A stretch of DNA of 23,934 bases from Nemertoderma westbladi (Eukaryota; Xenacoelomorpha; Nemertodermatida; Nemertodermatidae): positions 1 through 23,934 of the forward strand of contig JAUCBJ010000721.1 of assembly GCA_032718475.1 (NCBI GenBank). Reading direction: 5' to 3'. Made by a program: the position numbers and the translations under genes. This document shows, piece by piece, positions 9,459 through 17,383 of this stretch; positions within the stretch are counted from its first letter, which is position 1; each line of letters begins with the position of its first letter. The notes under the pieces were generated by a model, which ran no database searches, had not been told where the DNA came from, and saw only the letters and a program-made list of their open reading frames with translations.

Positions 9459-9566
9459 TTTAACTCGTGGTGTTAAGACCCCTTAAGCCCTACGTCCTTT
9501 CAAAAACTTATATGGCAACCACACCACGCCGGGCGTCATTCCGTAATATTAGAAAACTGAACTTAA
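9443..9566 (+). mobile_element. Penelope-like element, copy 3, broken off after 124 bp
   Basis: The sequence after the second hammerhead repeats the element start, including the ATG of the reading frame at 9512, and then leaves the element sequence at about 9567 (ACTTAA continues with TTCC, not ATCC). This is the right-hand junction of the array with host DNA. A short run-on of the next unit at the 3' end is expected if the transcript that was copied spanned the unit boundary. The left junction is not in the window, so a target-site duplication cannot be tested. Confidence 0.9.
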
Positions 9567-9625
9567 TTCCTAATTCAGTAATTGGAATATTGTTGAGTTA
9601 TTGTTCAGTTGACTGCCTATGGTAG

Positions 9626-9700
9626 AACATACCACTACTACTACTAACTAAACATGCCACTACTACTATTAACTCAACATGCCCCTACTACTACTGCTCA
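9626..9700. repeat. 25-bp minisatellite, three units
   Basis: Three units begin AACATACC, AACATGCC and AACATGCC at 9626, 9651 and 9676. Each is followed by an ACT-rich run. The array starts about 60 bp beyond the right end of the PLE array. Confidence 0.8.
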
Positions 9701-10059
9701 TACTGCGATAATATCCACATATTCAAGGCCAGTGTCCTTTAAGAGGCTTCATGTTATGGACTGTTATGGACTGCACCATGCTTATTTTCTGCATGAGGCC
9801 GCCAAAGCTCAAAATTGTGGACAGGCTGCTTCTCGCGATGAAAGCAATGACCTGCGACGCGGAAACGGCTTTGTTCAAATGTCAAACTAAGGGAGACTAA
9901 TGAAACACCTTCAATGTTATGTAGAGTCTGATTGGAGATGTGTGCATTTGTACTTAACACAATGAACCCGGTGCAGTATTCTTGTATATGTGCCATCCAG
10001 AGATTTGGTATATGCAGCATTTATAGCCTAGCGTGGACTCCCATAGAGGAGTACTGGAA
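9701..10059. other. Non-genic stretch
   Basis: Only short open frames without recognisable domains occur here on either strand. I see no RNA gene or mobile-element signature. Confidence 0.5.
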
Positions 10060-10365
10060 CTACTGCTGCTCTAAATAATCGGACCTAAGTTTCCGACTCA
10101 TTCTGTGTAACTTCCAATTCATGGAAATTACATTCAATGCTTCCCATGGCTTTCCTTTTCGAATACACAATGTCTGTAACTTCCGGTTCCATGATCCAAG
10201 ATAACAGAAGTTGCCCGCATGCTCAAGCATACCATCCTTTGAGCTTATGCTCATTCGATCAAACATTTCCTGAGGACTTTCTAAGTTAACTGTCAAAATG
10301 TTGGACTTCTGCGAGTTAACAAAAAGACCCGACTGACTAGAAACAGCCTGTTCTAATGCACCATT
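10060..10365 (-). pseudogene. Decayed LINE (non-LTR retrotransposon) reverse-transcriptase fragment
   Basis: Reading the minus strand from about 10365 to 10063 gives a peptide that matches the end of a LINE RT domain. GLFVNSQKSNIL resembles the usual GLxxNxxKTK segment. FCYLGSWNRK resembles the FxYLGS motif. KPWEALNVISMNWK and MSRKLRS resemble the following helix (GKAxxAFxxLxxIWK...K). The catalytic YADD box and everything upstream are missing, as are the endonuclease and the 3' end. The open frame extends to 10485, but that part is AT-rich and looks unrelated. The order and spacing fit RTE/CR1-type LINEs, though the clade is uncertain. It is old, since the conserved positions have drifted. 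Confidence 0.7.
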
Positions 10366-10386
10366 TACCCCAACCAGGGTAAATGG
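10361..10386. repeat. Perfect 10-bp inverted repeat
   Basis: CCATTTACCC (10361-10370) is followed by six bases and GGGTAAATGG (10377-10386). It lies at the upstream edge of the recognisable LINE fragment and may mark a junction with AT-rich DNA. No function is known. Confidence 0.75.
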
Positions 10387-10713
10387 TAATTTTATTATTA
10401 ATATAAATGAATGTGTAAAAAGATGCAAGAAATAATATTTAAAAATAATCGCAGGGGGTAATTCGTATAATAAGGCTGTTCGCATAATTTACCAACTACT
10501 AATTTACCAACTCGTACCTGTGCTCAAGCGGAAAATTTGCCTGACTATAAAAAACTGTCGGTCTTTTGGGATAAAGGGGCATCATAGCATTCAGAATTCT
10601 AAGAGTTTGGCGACAGGTAGCATCCTGATTGCCAAAGCCTGGAGCTGACTTCCTCTCCTACTGCGCCTACAAAGGAACAGTGGATTGGTAACTAGCAACG
10701 GGCCAGGACTGGG
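10387..10713. other. AT-rich spacer, no gene seen
   Basis: An AT-rich segment contains a direct repeat AATTTACCAACT (near 10486 and 10500) and then grades into the tandem repeat that starts near 10714. A weak partial unit of that repeat may begin near 10620. Confidence 0.45.
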
Positions 10714-11165
10714 TTGGTCAGGATTGCCCAAGTGGTCCTCTGTCGCATGCATGACAACGAGCATGAAAAGGACTCGGAAAGCATTGGTAGCAAGGAACTG
10801 TGGAGGAACTGACACACTCCTGAGCCAAGCCCCTTTGCATTCCTGATGACCGATCCTGAAAAGCATCGCGAAGGGTGGTCAGACACTCGAAGGGTCAAAC
10901 GACTAGACTAGGACTGCCCAAGCAGTTTGCTGTCACTGGCGTTACTACGAGCCTGAAAATGATTTGGAGTACGTTGCTAGCAGTGAAGCACGGAGGAACC
11001 GACAGACTCTTGAGCCAACTCTTGCCTTCCTGATTACCGATCCTGAAAGGGATCGGGACGGGAAGGGTGGATGGATGGACACACAAAGGATCAACTGACG
11101 ACTGAGTTGTCTTCGGCAGCCAGATGTAATTACGAGCCTGGAAAGGACTCGGAAAGGTCTGGTAG
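10714..11165. repeat. Degenerate ~190-bp tandem repeat, two units plus a partial
   Basis: Unit A (about 10714-10905) and unit B (about 10911-11098) align along their length. Shared blocks include GGAxTGCCCAAG, ACGAGCxTGAAAA, a segment ending in GGAGGAAC, GAGCCAA and CCGATCCTGAAA, in that order. A third partial unit (about 11100-11165) repeats TACGAGCCTGGAAAGGACTC. Units differ at roughly a quarter of positions by eye, so the array is old. Minus-strand open frames across it (to 11086) repeat similar peptides only because the DNA repeats. Confidence 0.8.
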
Positions 11166-12260
11166 CGGCCTCACCTTAAACATTTAGACACTGACTGGAC
11201 AGATGGGTATCAAAATTAGCAATAGTAGGCCAAAATCTCATAAAGTAAAGTCGCAATCCTATAAAGTAAATTATTTATATTGTTAATTGAGTAGTTTATT
11301 AACTCATTTGTGAATAAGTTTATGTTATTATTCTGGCTCATAAGTAGAACTATCATAAACTGGAGGAATAAATTGAAATCCAATTGATACTGTGCTTTTC
11401 TTTATGCATTCAAGTTTTCCCCATTCGCAATAATCCGGTGACTTAGGTTCAGTGATATTAGTTCGGGGGAGTTAGGTGATGTAACTCCTGGTTTACATCG
11501 GCGTCCGTCCATTCACATGCAGGTTGATTGCAGATTGGCGGCAACAGAGGTACTGTATTAGATGTTGTAACCTTTGGTTCTATATTCATGTGGAATATTT
11601 TCATTCTAGTTTCAAGGCAATCATTCGTAGACAACATGTTGAGATTTGTGAGACTCCAATAGCTCTCCATAAAATTCCCTCTTCTTCCGATCGATATGTT
11701 TAGTAAAACACAGAGATGGTCGTATAAGATTGTCAATTAACAAGATAATCGTATTCGTTGCACATCTGAACCTCTTTTCCAGAGTAATATAATTTATCGG
11801 AATGGTCTAATCTTCCTACTTTCCTGAATTTTAAAATTGTTGTTTTAATAAAAGTTTTACTTCAATTGAATTTAAATGACACCATCGCGATGCAATATAA
11901 TCCCTGTTGCAATGCATCCTTTTCGCAGGACTATAAAACCATGTAACCTGAGAAGATGAACCAACGATTTACGGTGAGAAATAAAACAAAATGAAATAGG
12001 TCGGAGAGAATCTGTCTGTCCCCCTATAATATTAATATCCGTTATTGTAAAATTATTTTTGAAAACTGTATACCATTGAATATGTTTATGCTGTTCTGAA
12101 GTAAGTGCTTTAGTAAAATTGAAAAGTTTCCCTTTAACTCCAAACAAATTAAATAGTAGCTCTTATATTATATTATAGTTATCATATTGTCAATAGTTAA
12201 ATCCTGTTTAAGATAATAGAAAGCTTTCCGAAAATCAATAATGCTGTATAAATTGTTCGA
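11166..12260. other. AT-rich non-genic DNA
   Basis: I see no gene. Minus-strand open frames at 11458-11736 (92 codons) and 11872-12147 (91 codons) have no recognisable domain, and I found no convincing splice signals around them. Confidence 0.5.
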
Positions 12261-12309
12261 CTCCTACAGTCACTGTTTGTCATGCCTCCTAGAGTCACTG
12301 TTGTTATGC
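12261..12309. repeat. 25-bp tandem duplication
   Basis: CTCCTACAGTCACTGTT at 12261 recurs as CTCCTAGAGTCACTGTT at 12286. Both units continue to ATGC. Confidence 0.75.
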
Positions 12310-12807
12310 GAGCGTAGCGCATGTATAACTGCAGAAATTCATTTAAAATATGAAGTTGATAGTTATATTCCATAGACCCATGTCATAGACATGTGATTAC
12401 AGATCTCTGTGATCATCATCTCTGTGATCATTGTAACAATCATTAAGTGGTGCACATTCGACGATGAAGTATATATAACAGTAAACCTGTTAAAAATCTT
12501 TTAACCAACTGAAAATATAGTCTATTAAGATATCGTGGCACCCACCGATATACTTGAAAGACAAATTTTCTAGAATAAGTGGTTATCCCCAGACATGTTC
12601 TGGAATAAATGGGTGCAGAAAATAATAACAATAAAATGTTACGGGATATTTTATTAATTTGTGCCCCTTCATGAATTATCAATAAATTGTGGAATATTAA
12701 CAATTTATTCAAAATCCCATAAATATTTAATAAAATTGCAAAATAAGTCACATGAGCGGAAGACTCCTCCCATTGGATCAACATTTTTTATTTAATTTAA
12801 AAGAAAA
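12310..12807. other. AT-rich spacer, no gene seen
   Basis: The only open frame is a 113-codon one on the minus strand (12443-12784), rich in Leu and Ile and without any family I know. A 15-bp duplication, ATCTCTGTGATCATC, lies near 12403-12432. Confidence 0.45.
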
Positions 12808-13057
12808 CTACGGTGGCTGAATTGTACCACTTATTACTTATTTTTTTCTTATTTTTTTAAGAGACCTTTTGGTCGACCAATAAGTCAACTTATTAGTCGA
12901 CCAAAAAGTAATTTTTGGTCGACCAAAAAGTCGACTTATTGGTCGACCAAAAACTACTTATTGGTCGACCAAAAAATTACTTTTTGGTCGACCAAAAGGT
13001 CTCTTAAAAAAAATAAGAAAAAAATAAGTAATAAGTGGCACAATTCAGCCACCGTAG
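12808..13057. mobile_element. 250-bp near-perfect palindrome, probable foldback/MITE element
   Basis: The two halves are reverse complements about the centre at 12932/12933 (GTC|GAC). Outer arms begin CTACGGTGGCTGA at 12808 and end TCAGCCACCGTAG at 13057. The outer 60 bp differ by only one substitution and one base in a T-run, and the inner part is less exact. Inside lie five copies of the self-complementary 8-mer GGTCGACC (12871, 12917, 12941, 12963, 12987) and one variant (12895), with spacings alternating 24 and 22 bp. Both sides are flanked by AAAA, which could be a target duplication or chance in A-rich DNA. It has no coding capacity. Terminal inverted repeats over the whole length fit a foldback or MITE-type DNA element, but I do not recognise the family. 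Confidence 0.8.
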
Positions 13058-13346
13058 AAAAGAGTCGTATTGACCTAGAAATTCTGGATAGTATAAACGG
13101 TGTAAATACAGTACAAAGCCAAAGCTTAGAGCTTGGGAGCCTTTGCTGCATCTTAAATGCTAACAAACAAACAAAGATTGTGTATTCTAGTTAGATTTCC
13201 ACTCTGCAATTTATTCAATTTGGAGAATAATTATTTCGTGTCTTTCTATTGGTTGTATAATCATTCCTAATTCTTTATATTAAAAGTTAAATTTCATTGG
13301 CTGATTTCGAAAACTGAGAAACCGCACCCTGATCGAACAAAATACA
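13058..13346. other. Upstream region of the GPCR gene
   Basis: This is AT-rich sequence between the palindrome and the TATA box. It holds two ATTGG pentamers (inverted CCAAT), near 13249 and 13297, about 100 and 50 bp upstream of the TATA box. No gene is seen. Confidence 0.45.
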
Positions 13347-13431
13347 TATAAAACGAATGACTTAGATAATTTTATCAAAAGTACATAATTCACTTGGGCA
13401 GAGCATTTTCGAGCAGACCAGAAGAGTTCAG
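13347..13431 (+). promoter_or_regulatory. TATA box and 5' UTR exon of the GPCR gene
   Basis: TATAAAA at 13347-13353 is placed so that transcription would start near 13377-13385. A short noncoding exon ends at 13431 in TTCAG followed by the strong donor GTAAGT. The matching acceptor is TATTCATAG at 13611-13619, giving a 188-bp intron in the 5' UTR. The next exon then starts with GCGTAGAAG just before the ATG. The start site and exon are inferred from signals, not from transcript data. Confidence 0.62.
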
Positions 13432-13628
13432 GTAAGTTCTAATAATAATTCCATCTCACATACTCTAACAACAATTATATTGTTCATTTGAAGCTACTGT
13501 AAGTGACATTATTTACACAATTGGACTATTAATAATACGGCTTGTATCTATAATAGCTGCTGTCATATAACATCAGCCACTGGTACTTCGGCCTAGAGTT
13601 TAACTTTACTTATTCATAGGCGTAGAAG

Positions 13629-13757
13629 ATGTCCCTTGATAATCAAACGTTCCAATATAATTCTACAGCTGTAGATGCGTCAGATAATGATAATATTTGT
13701 GTGACAGATGCAGCACCATCAATTATATCACCGCCAGTATGGGAGAAAATAAATCAG
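13629..13757 (+). CDS. GPCR gene, first coding exon (extracellular N-terminus, 43 codons)
   Basis: The ATG at 13629 has a TAG in frame two codons upstream and an A at -3, which fixes the start. The exon begins after the acceptor at 13619. The 43 residues form a typical extracellular GPCR N-terminus: no signal peptide, acidic, with two N-glycosylation sequons (NQT at residue 5 and NST at residue 11). It ends with AATCAG at a GTATAT donor (13758) in phase 0, matching the phase-0 acceptor of the TM1-TM3 exon at 20859. The open frame runs on to 13916 past the donor, but that part is intron and then LTR. Linking this exon with 20859-21200 is an inference from phase, strand, domain order and a nearby promoter. 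Confidence 0.72.
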
Positions 13758-13910
13758 GTATATTTGCTTAGTTTGTTTGCATATTTACCAGTAACATTTT
13801 TTTATTCCAAAATTGTAACATTACTCAACGCCGTTAGTATTAACAGCGAGTTGTTATTTAGCAAATTACAACTTTTGAGGACATTACAGATTGTATTGGC
13901 CTGTACATTT

Positions 13911-14451
13911 TGTTAGCGAATCAATTCCGCCTCACCAAACCCCATAAAGTGAGCCATAAAGCAATATTGGGAGCACGAGGTTGATTACCAATATCAACCT
14001 CGTGTCACCCCAATAAAGTGGGAAGGGAAGGAGAAACACACAATAGGGGTCAGGGGCCAAACCCCTAACAGAGAGAGAACAACAGGGGCAACGGGAAACA
14101 CACCAGGGAAGGTGAAAGGGCGAGAAGTGGGATATTAGCCAATGGGGGGACAGCATCGACTAGGTACAGTAATATGGCCAACTGTGCAGTACATATATTA
14201 CCTGTTGGTGCTTCCCTATTCAGTTAGTTTACTCAGTCAGATCAGTAGGGTGGAATGGTGACTTCTATCACCGTCCGCTACCGCCATCATACTTATCTAC
14301 CGGTAACCGTGTCATACTATGCTATATATATCAACTATATTATACCTTATACATATAACCGAACACCAGAACTCTTTTACCTTTCACACACGGCGGGGAC
14401 GCGTAGATAGAAAACCCAACGGATAAACCGGGATCCGTAGATCCCGTCACA
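13911..14451 (+). repeat. 5' LTR
   Basis: The LTR is 541 bp, starts TG and ends CA. It contains a perfect 12-bp-stem hairpin, CACGAGGTTGAT...ATCAACCTCGTG (13974-14004), an AATAAA at 14012, and a CCAAT near 14136. A TATATATA lies near 14323. A hairpin at 14255-14274 has the arms ATGGTGA/TCACCGT, and GGGATC-CGTA-GATCCC lies near the end. A candidate promoter is the TATA near 14323, though the AATAAA lies upstream of it, so the R region is not settled. Confidence 0.92.
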
Positions 14452-14800
14452 GTGATAGAACTAGATCCAACCAACTGGCCTGACAGACTGTGGCTGCCAG
14501 CCACCAAAGACGAAGATGAGTCGAGAGAAAGGAACGACACCGCCGCGGACCCCGGACGACGATCTAACGATCCGCGAGGCCGCGACGAGACGGCACCGAC
14601 CCACGACGCCGGACACGTCGACAACGAGCGACCCGGCGATCCAAGATGAGGGGGGCCGTCTACAGCGAGAGAGCGAGTCGAGTAGAGGATAGAGCGAGAC
14701 GGGGGAGGAGAGAGACGAGTCGACACACGACGGCGGTCGACGTGCCGATGTCGCCGGTCAGCCACAGACCGAGGGCGACGGACAGCCCACCGGAACGGCG

Positions 14801-16135
14801 ATGGTGGGGCCGCCGGTACGACGTCGGACCCGGAGAGATGGAGGGGAGGTCGGCAACGAGGATGTCGGGGTTTCTGATCGACTTCGACGAGCCTACGCCG
14901 CGACCCGGGAACAACTGAAGGAAGCTAGAGGAGGGGCTGAGATAGACCAGGTGAAGTTGAGGAGACGACTAGGTGAGTCGAACAGATACTTTGATTACCT
15001 AGTGCGTTCTGGGCAGGGAGAACTGGCCGAGGAGAGAGCGAGAGGGGTTGCCTTCGAACTGTTTGGGCTATGGGAACATAGGGGTATGGGGCCTGGTGTA
15101 GTGTACATAGGGCCATACTTAGTCGATGCCAGGGAAGTTAAGTTAGTGGGTTGGGCGGGACCGCACGAGGGCGAATCCGAGGTTAGCTCCGAGGATTCGG
15201 CCTCGTCGGTCAGCGAGGACCCCGGAAAGCGGGGGAAAGTTAGTAGGACGGAGGGGCGGCGGGAGTCCGTCGCAACCGATAAGTCTGCTACATCCTCCGC
15301 AAAAGTAAGAAGGGTGCAGGAGATAAATCTGGCAGCGTATGAATTAAAAACTAGAGAGATATTAGAGAGAACTAGAGAGAAATTAGAGTGGATAATGGGG
15401 AGAAGGAAGGAGCAAGAGAGTGAACGCGAAGAGCGTGAGGCAAGAGAACAGAGCGTGCGGTACACGTACAGTACATACAGTAACCGTACGGGCAGGGGGG
15501 GTAGTAGTAGTGCGTTAGGAAATATTGGTATTAATAGTACCGTAGTAAATAACCCTAATCCCTTTATTACAGGAAATATTTTACCCGGTAGTAGTAATTT
15601 AAGTTTAAATTCAAATAATAATATTAATTCAAATATTCAGAATAATAAAAATAATTCAAATAATTCGAATAGCAATTTAAATTTTGAAAATAATAATAAT
15701 TCTAACTTAAATAATTTAAATAATAATCCCGTTTCAAATTCTAATAATTTAATTGATTTAACAAATAATATTGGGAATGGTGCTATTAATGTGAACGCGT
15801 CAGACGTGTATAGCCCGGCAGACGGCGACCTGGTAGGCCACGTAGTTAGTAGGCAGGAGATGGCGGGGTTGAGCCGACCCGACGGCGGCCTGGTAGGCCA
15901 CGTAGTTGGTAGGCAGGAGGTAGCGGGGTTGAGCCAACCCGGGGTGGGCCTGGTAGGCCACGCAGTAGTAGAGAGAGAGGCGGGGGTGAATAGACCCGGC
16001 CGCAGTAGAGACAGTGTGTCGACTAGAGAGGGGTGTAGAGACGAAGTAAGAGATATTGAAGTTAGATGTGGCGGGTGGGGGGGGGGGCTACGGGCGCCCC
16101 ACCACAGAAGATTAGTGGCGAGAGAAAGGGGGTAG
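14801..16135 (+). CDS. Gag-like protein, N-terminal part (444 codons, frameshifted at a G-run)
   Basis: This is the longest frame of the LTR element, starting at the ATG at 14801. I recognise no conserved Gag fold by eye. It is called gag-like from its position after the 5' LTR and ahead of a zinc-knuckle frame. Residues about 177-218 are highly charged and probably coiled-coil (ELKTREILERTREKLEWIM). Residues about 265-326 are an Asn-rich low-complexity tract coded by AT-rich DNA. Residues 343-398 are three 20-residue repeats with GxLVGHxV (exact 60-bp period at 15829, 15889 and 15949). At 16077-16087 an 11-G run shifts the frame. A parallel repeat at about 16200 has 9 Gs and stays in frame, so the ancestral frame probably continued into 16088-16788. 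Shorter frames before 14801 are not convincing. Confidence 0.6.
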   Translation: MVGPPVRRRTRRDGGEVGNEDVGVSDRLRRAYAATREQLKEARGGAEIDQVKLRRRLGESNRYFDYLVRSGQGELAEERARGVAFELFGLWEHRGMGPGVVYIGPYLVDAREVKLVGWAGPHEGESEVSSEDSASSVSEDPGKRGKVSRTEGRRESVATDKSATSSAKVRRVQEINLAAYELKTREILERTREKLEWIMGRRKEQESEREEREAREQSVRYTYSTYSNRTGRGGSSSALGNIGINSTVVNNPNPFITGNILPGSSNLSLNSNNNINSNIQNNKNNSNNSNSNLNFENNNNSNLNNLNNNPVSNSNNLIDLTNNIGNGAINVNASDVYSPADGDLVGHVVSRQEMAGLSRPDGGLVGHVVGRQEVAGLSQPGVGLVGHAVVEREAGVNRPGRSRDSVSTREGCRDEVRDIEVRCGGWGGGLRAPHHRRLVARERG

Positions 16136-16788
16136 AGAGTGTCCGACAAGAGGGACGCAGAAGTGTAGTAAGAGATAGTGAAGTTAGAAGTAGCGGGTGG
16201 GGGGGGGCTACGGGCACCCCACCGCGAGAGATTAGTAGCGAGAGAGGGGGGGCAGAGAGTGTCCCACAGGCGTCAGCGGATAATGCGCGGGCCGAATTAG
16301 GTAAACTGCAACACCCGGCGATGGGGAGTAATAGGGGGATTGCGAGTATCCCCAGCGGCGTGCGATCGAGCAGAGAGAGACAGGTTGACGTCGCGAGAGG
16401 GCGGGCGACGGAACGTGGAGCCCAGTCAGAAGAGAGAAGATTAGTAGAGTTTAATAGAGAGGTCGAAGATAGAAGAAGATTAGTAGAGTTTAACCGAGAG
16501 GTCGAAGAGAGAAGGAGTGAAGATAATAGGAGAGTCGTTGCTAGGGGCAACCGGAGAGCGAGGACGGATAGCGAGCCGTCGCTACTAGAGATGGAGTTAG
16601 GGAGTCAGTGGGGTCGAACTTCGGGAGATTGCCGTCGCCCCGGAGAAACGCACCGCACGCCAAGAGAGGGGTACAGGACGTACCGATACGAAGAAGAGAA
16701 CAGGAATAGGGATCGAAGAGAAGCTTCCCGACGGGATATAGCTGCCGATCGAGAGTACGGTAGTCGCGGGGAGATTCGAGAAGAATAA
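16088..16788 (+). CDS. Gag-like protein, continuation after the G-run
   Basis: This frame carries on the reading of the preceding one: a peptide around GATGxPPxxISxER appears right after the G-run and again near 16206 in the same frame. Its continuous opening reaches back to 16066. It is Arg/Glu-rich and contains a 39-bp tandem duplication coding RRLVEFNREVE (about 16435-16512). It ends in TAA at 16788. There is no own start codon, so expression would need a shift at the G-run or a sister copy with a repaired run. No catalytic motif is visible, and it probably represents the middle part of Gag. Confidence 0.5.
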
Positions 16789-17383
16789 ACTTCGGTTCGG
16801 AAGGGCACATGCAGACTGCAGGACATACTGTAGGCCTTACTGCACATACTATTATAGGCCATGCTGGGAGAGATAGAGTAGGCGATAGGGTAGCGCGAAC
16901 GACGGGATTAAACCCGGAAGTCGCGGAGTATATACCGGTAGGTAGGCGAGAGGTAGGTAGGCCTATATCGGTACAGCAGCATGACTATAATACACAGGGA
17001 CATAACATATATCCAAGGGAGGGGAGAGTTATTGTAGATAGATGTATGGGCCCCAATATATTAACATCAACCCCAGTACCAAACATACCGGCGGGGGGGG
17101 GGGGGGGGACAGGGTGACATTCCCCCATCACAATATCGATAATATACCCCAATAGGAGCAAGAACATCGAACCCCTTGGACAAGAACAGGTCGTGCGGAC
17201 AGTCGCTACCACACGCGGCCATACAGGGGACTGCTAGTCCACAGTTAGCTGGTAGCAGGGCCACACCGTGGCAGGGACAGAAAGAAAATAACACCAAAAA
17301 TAAACACAATCCCAATATACCCAGTAGGCCGAGTACAGACAACCAAAACACTAAATCGGTACACATAAACCTACGCGCGATAC
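16789..17383 (+). pseudogene. Broken gag-like stretch between the Gag frame and zinc-knuckle ORF
   Basis: Open frames at 16809-17117 and 17176-17415 are in different phases and lack ATG-linked continuity. A run of 16 Gs at 17093-17108 lies near the end of the first, and all three frames meet stops shortly after it. The second overlaps the start of the zinc-knuckle ORF by 32 bp in another phase. This looks like decayed coding sequence or a spliced leader region. No domain is recognised. Confidence 0.4.

Noticed and set aside
10591-11086. Protein-coding gene on the minus strand with repeated peptides
   Set aside because: The peptides repeat because the DNA is a degenerate 190-bp tandem repeat. 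There is no start, splice or domain support.
12954-13194. Open frames on both strands through the palindrome
   Set aside because: They exist only because the palindrome is low-complexity and self-complementary, and their peptides are mirror products of the same repeat.
13758-13916. Extension of the first GPCR exon to 13916
   Set aside because: A donor at 13758 and matching phase with the TM1-TM3 exon explain the end better, and the extension runs into the LTR.
14452-14500. tRNA primer-binding site directly after the 5' LTR
   Set aside because: The sequence starts GTGATAGAAC and lacks the usual TGG. A TGGCCTGACAG lies about 26 bp further, but I cannot match it to a tRNA with confidence.
14340-14765. 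Minus-strand frames of the LTR element (for example 14340-14765, 15637-16149, 18110-18706, 18522-18992)
   Set aside because: Polypurine tract and zinc-knuckle frame fix the plus orientation. The minus frames are Ser/Pro/Leu-rich shadows of GC-rich or repetitive DNA.
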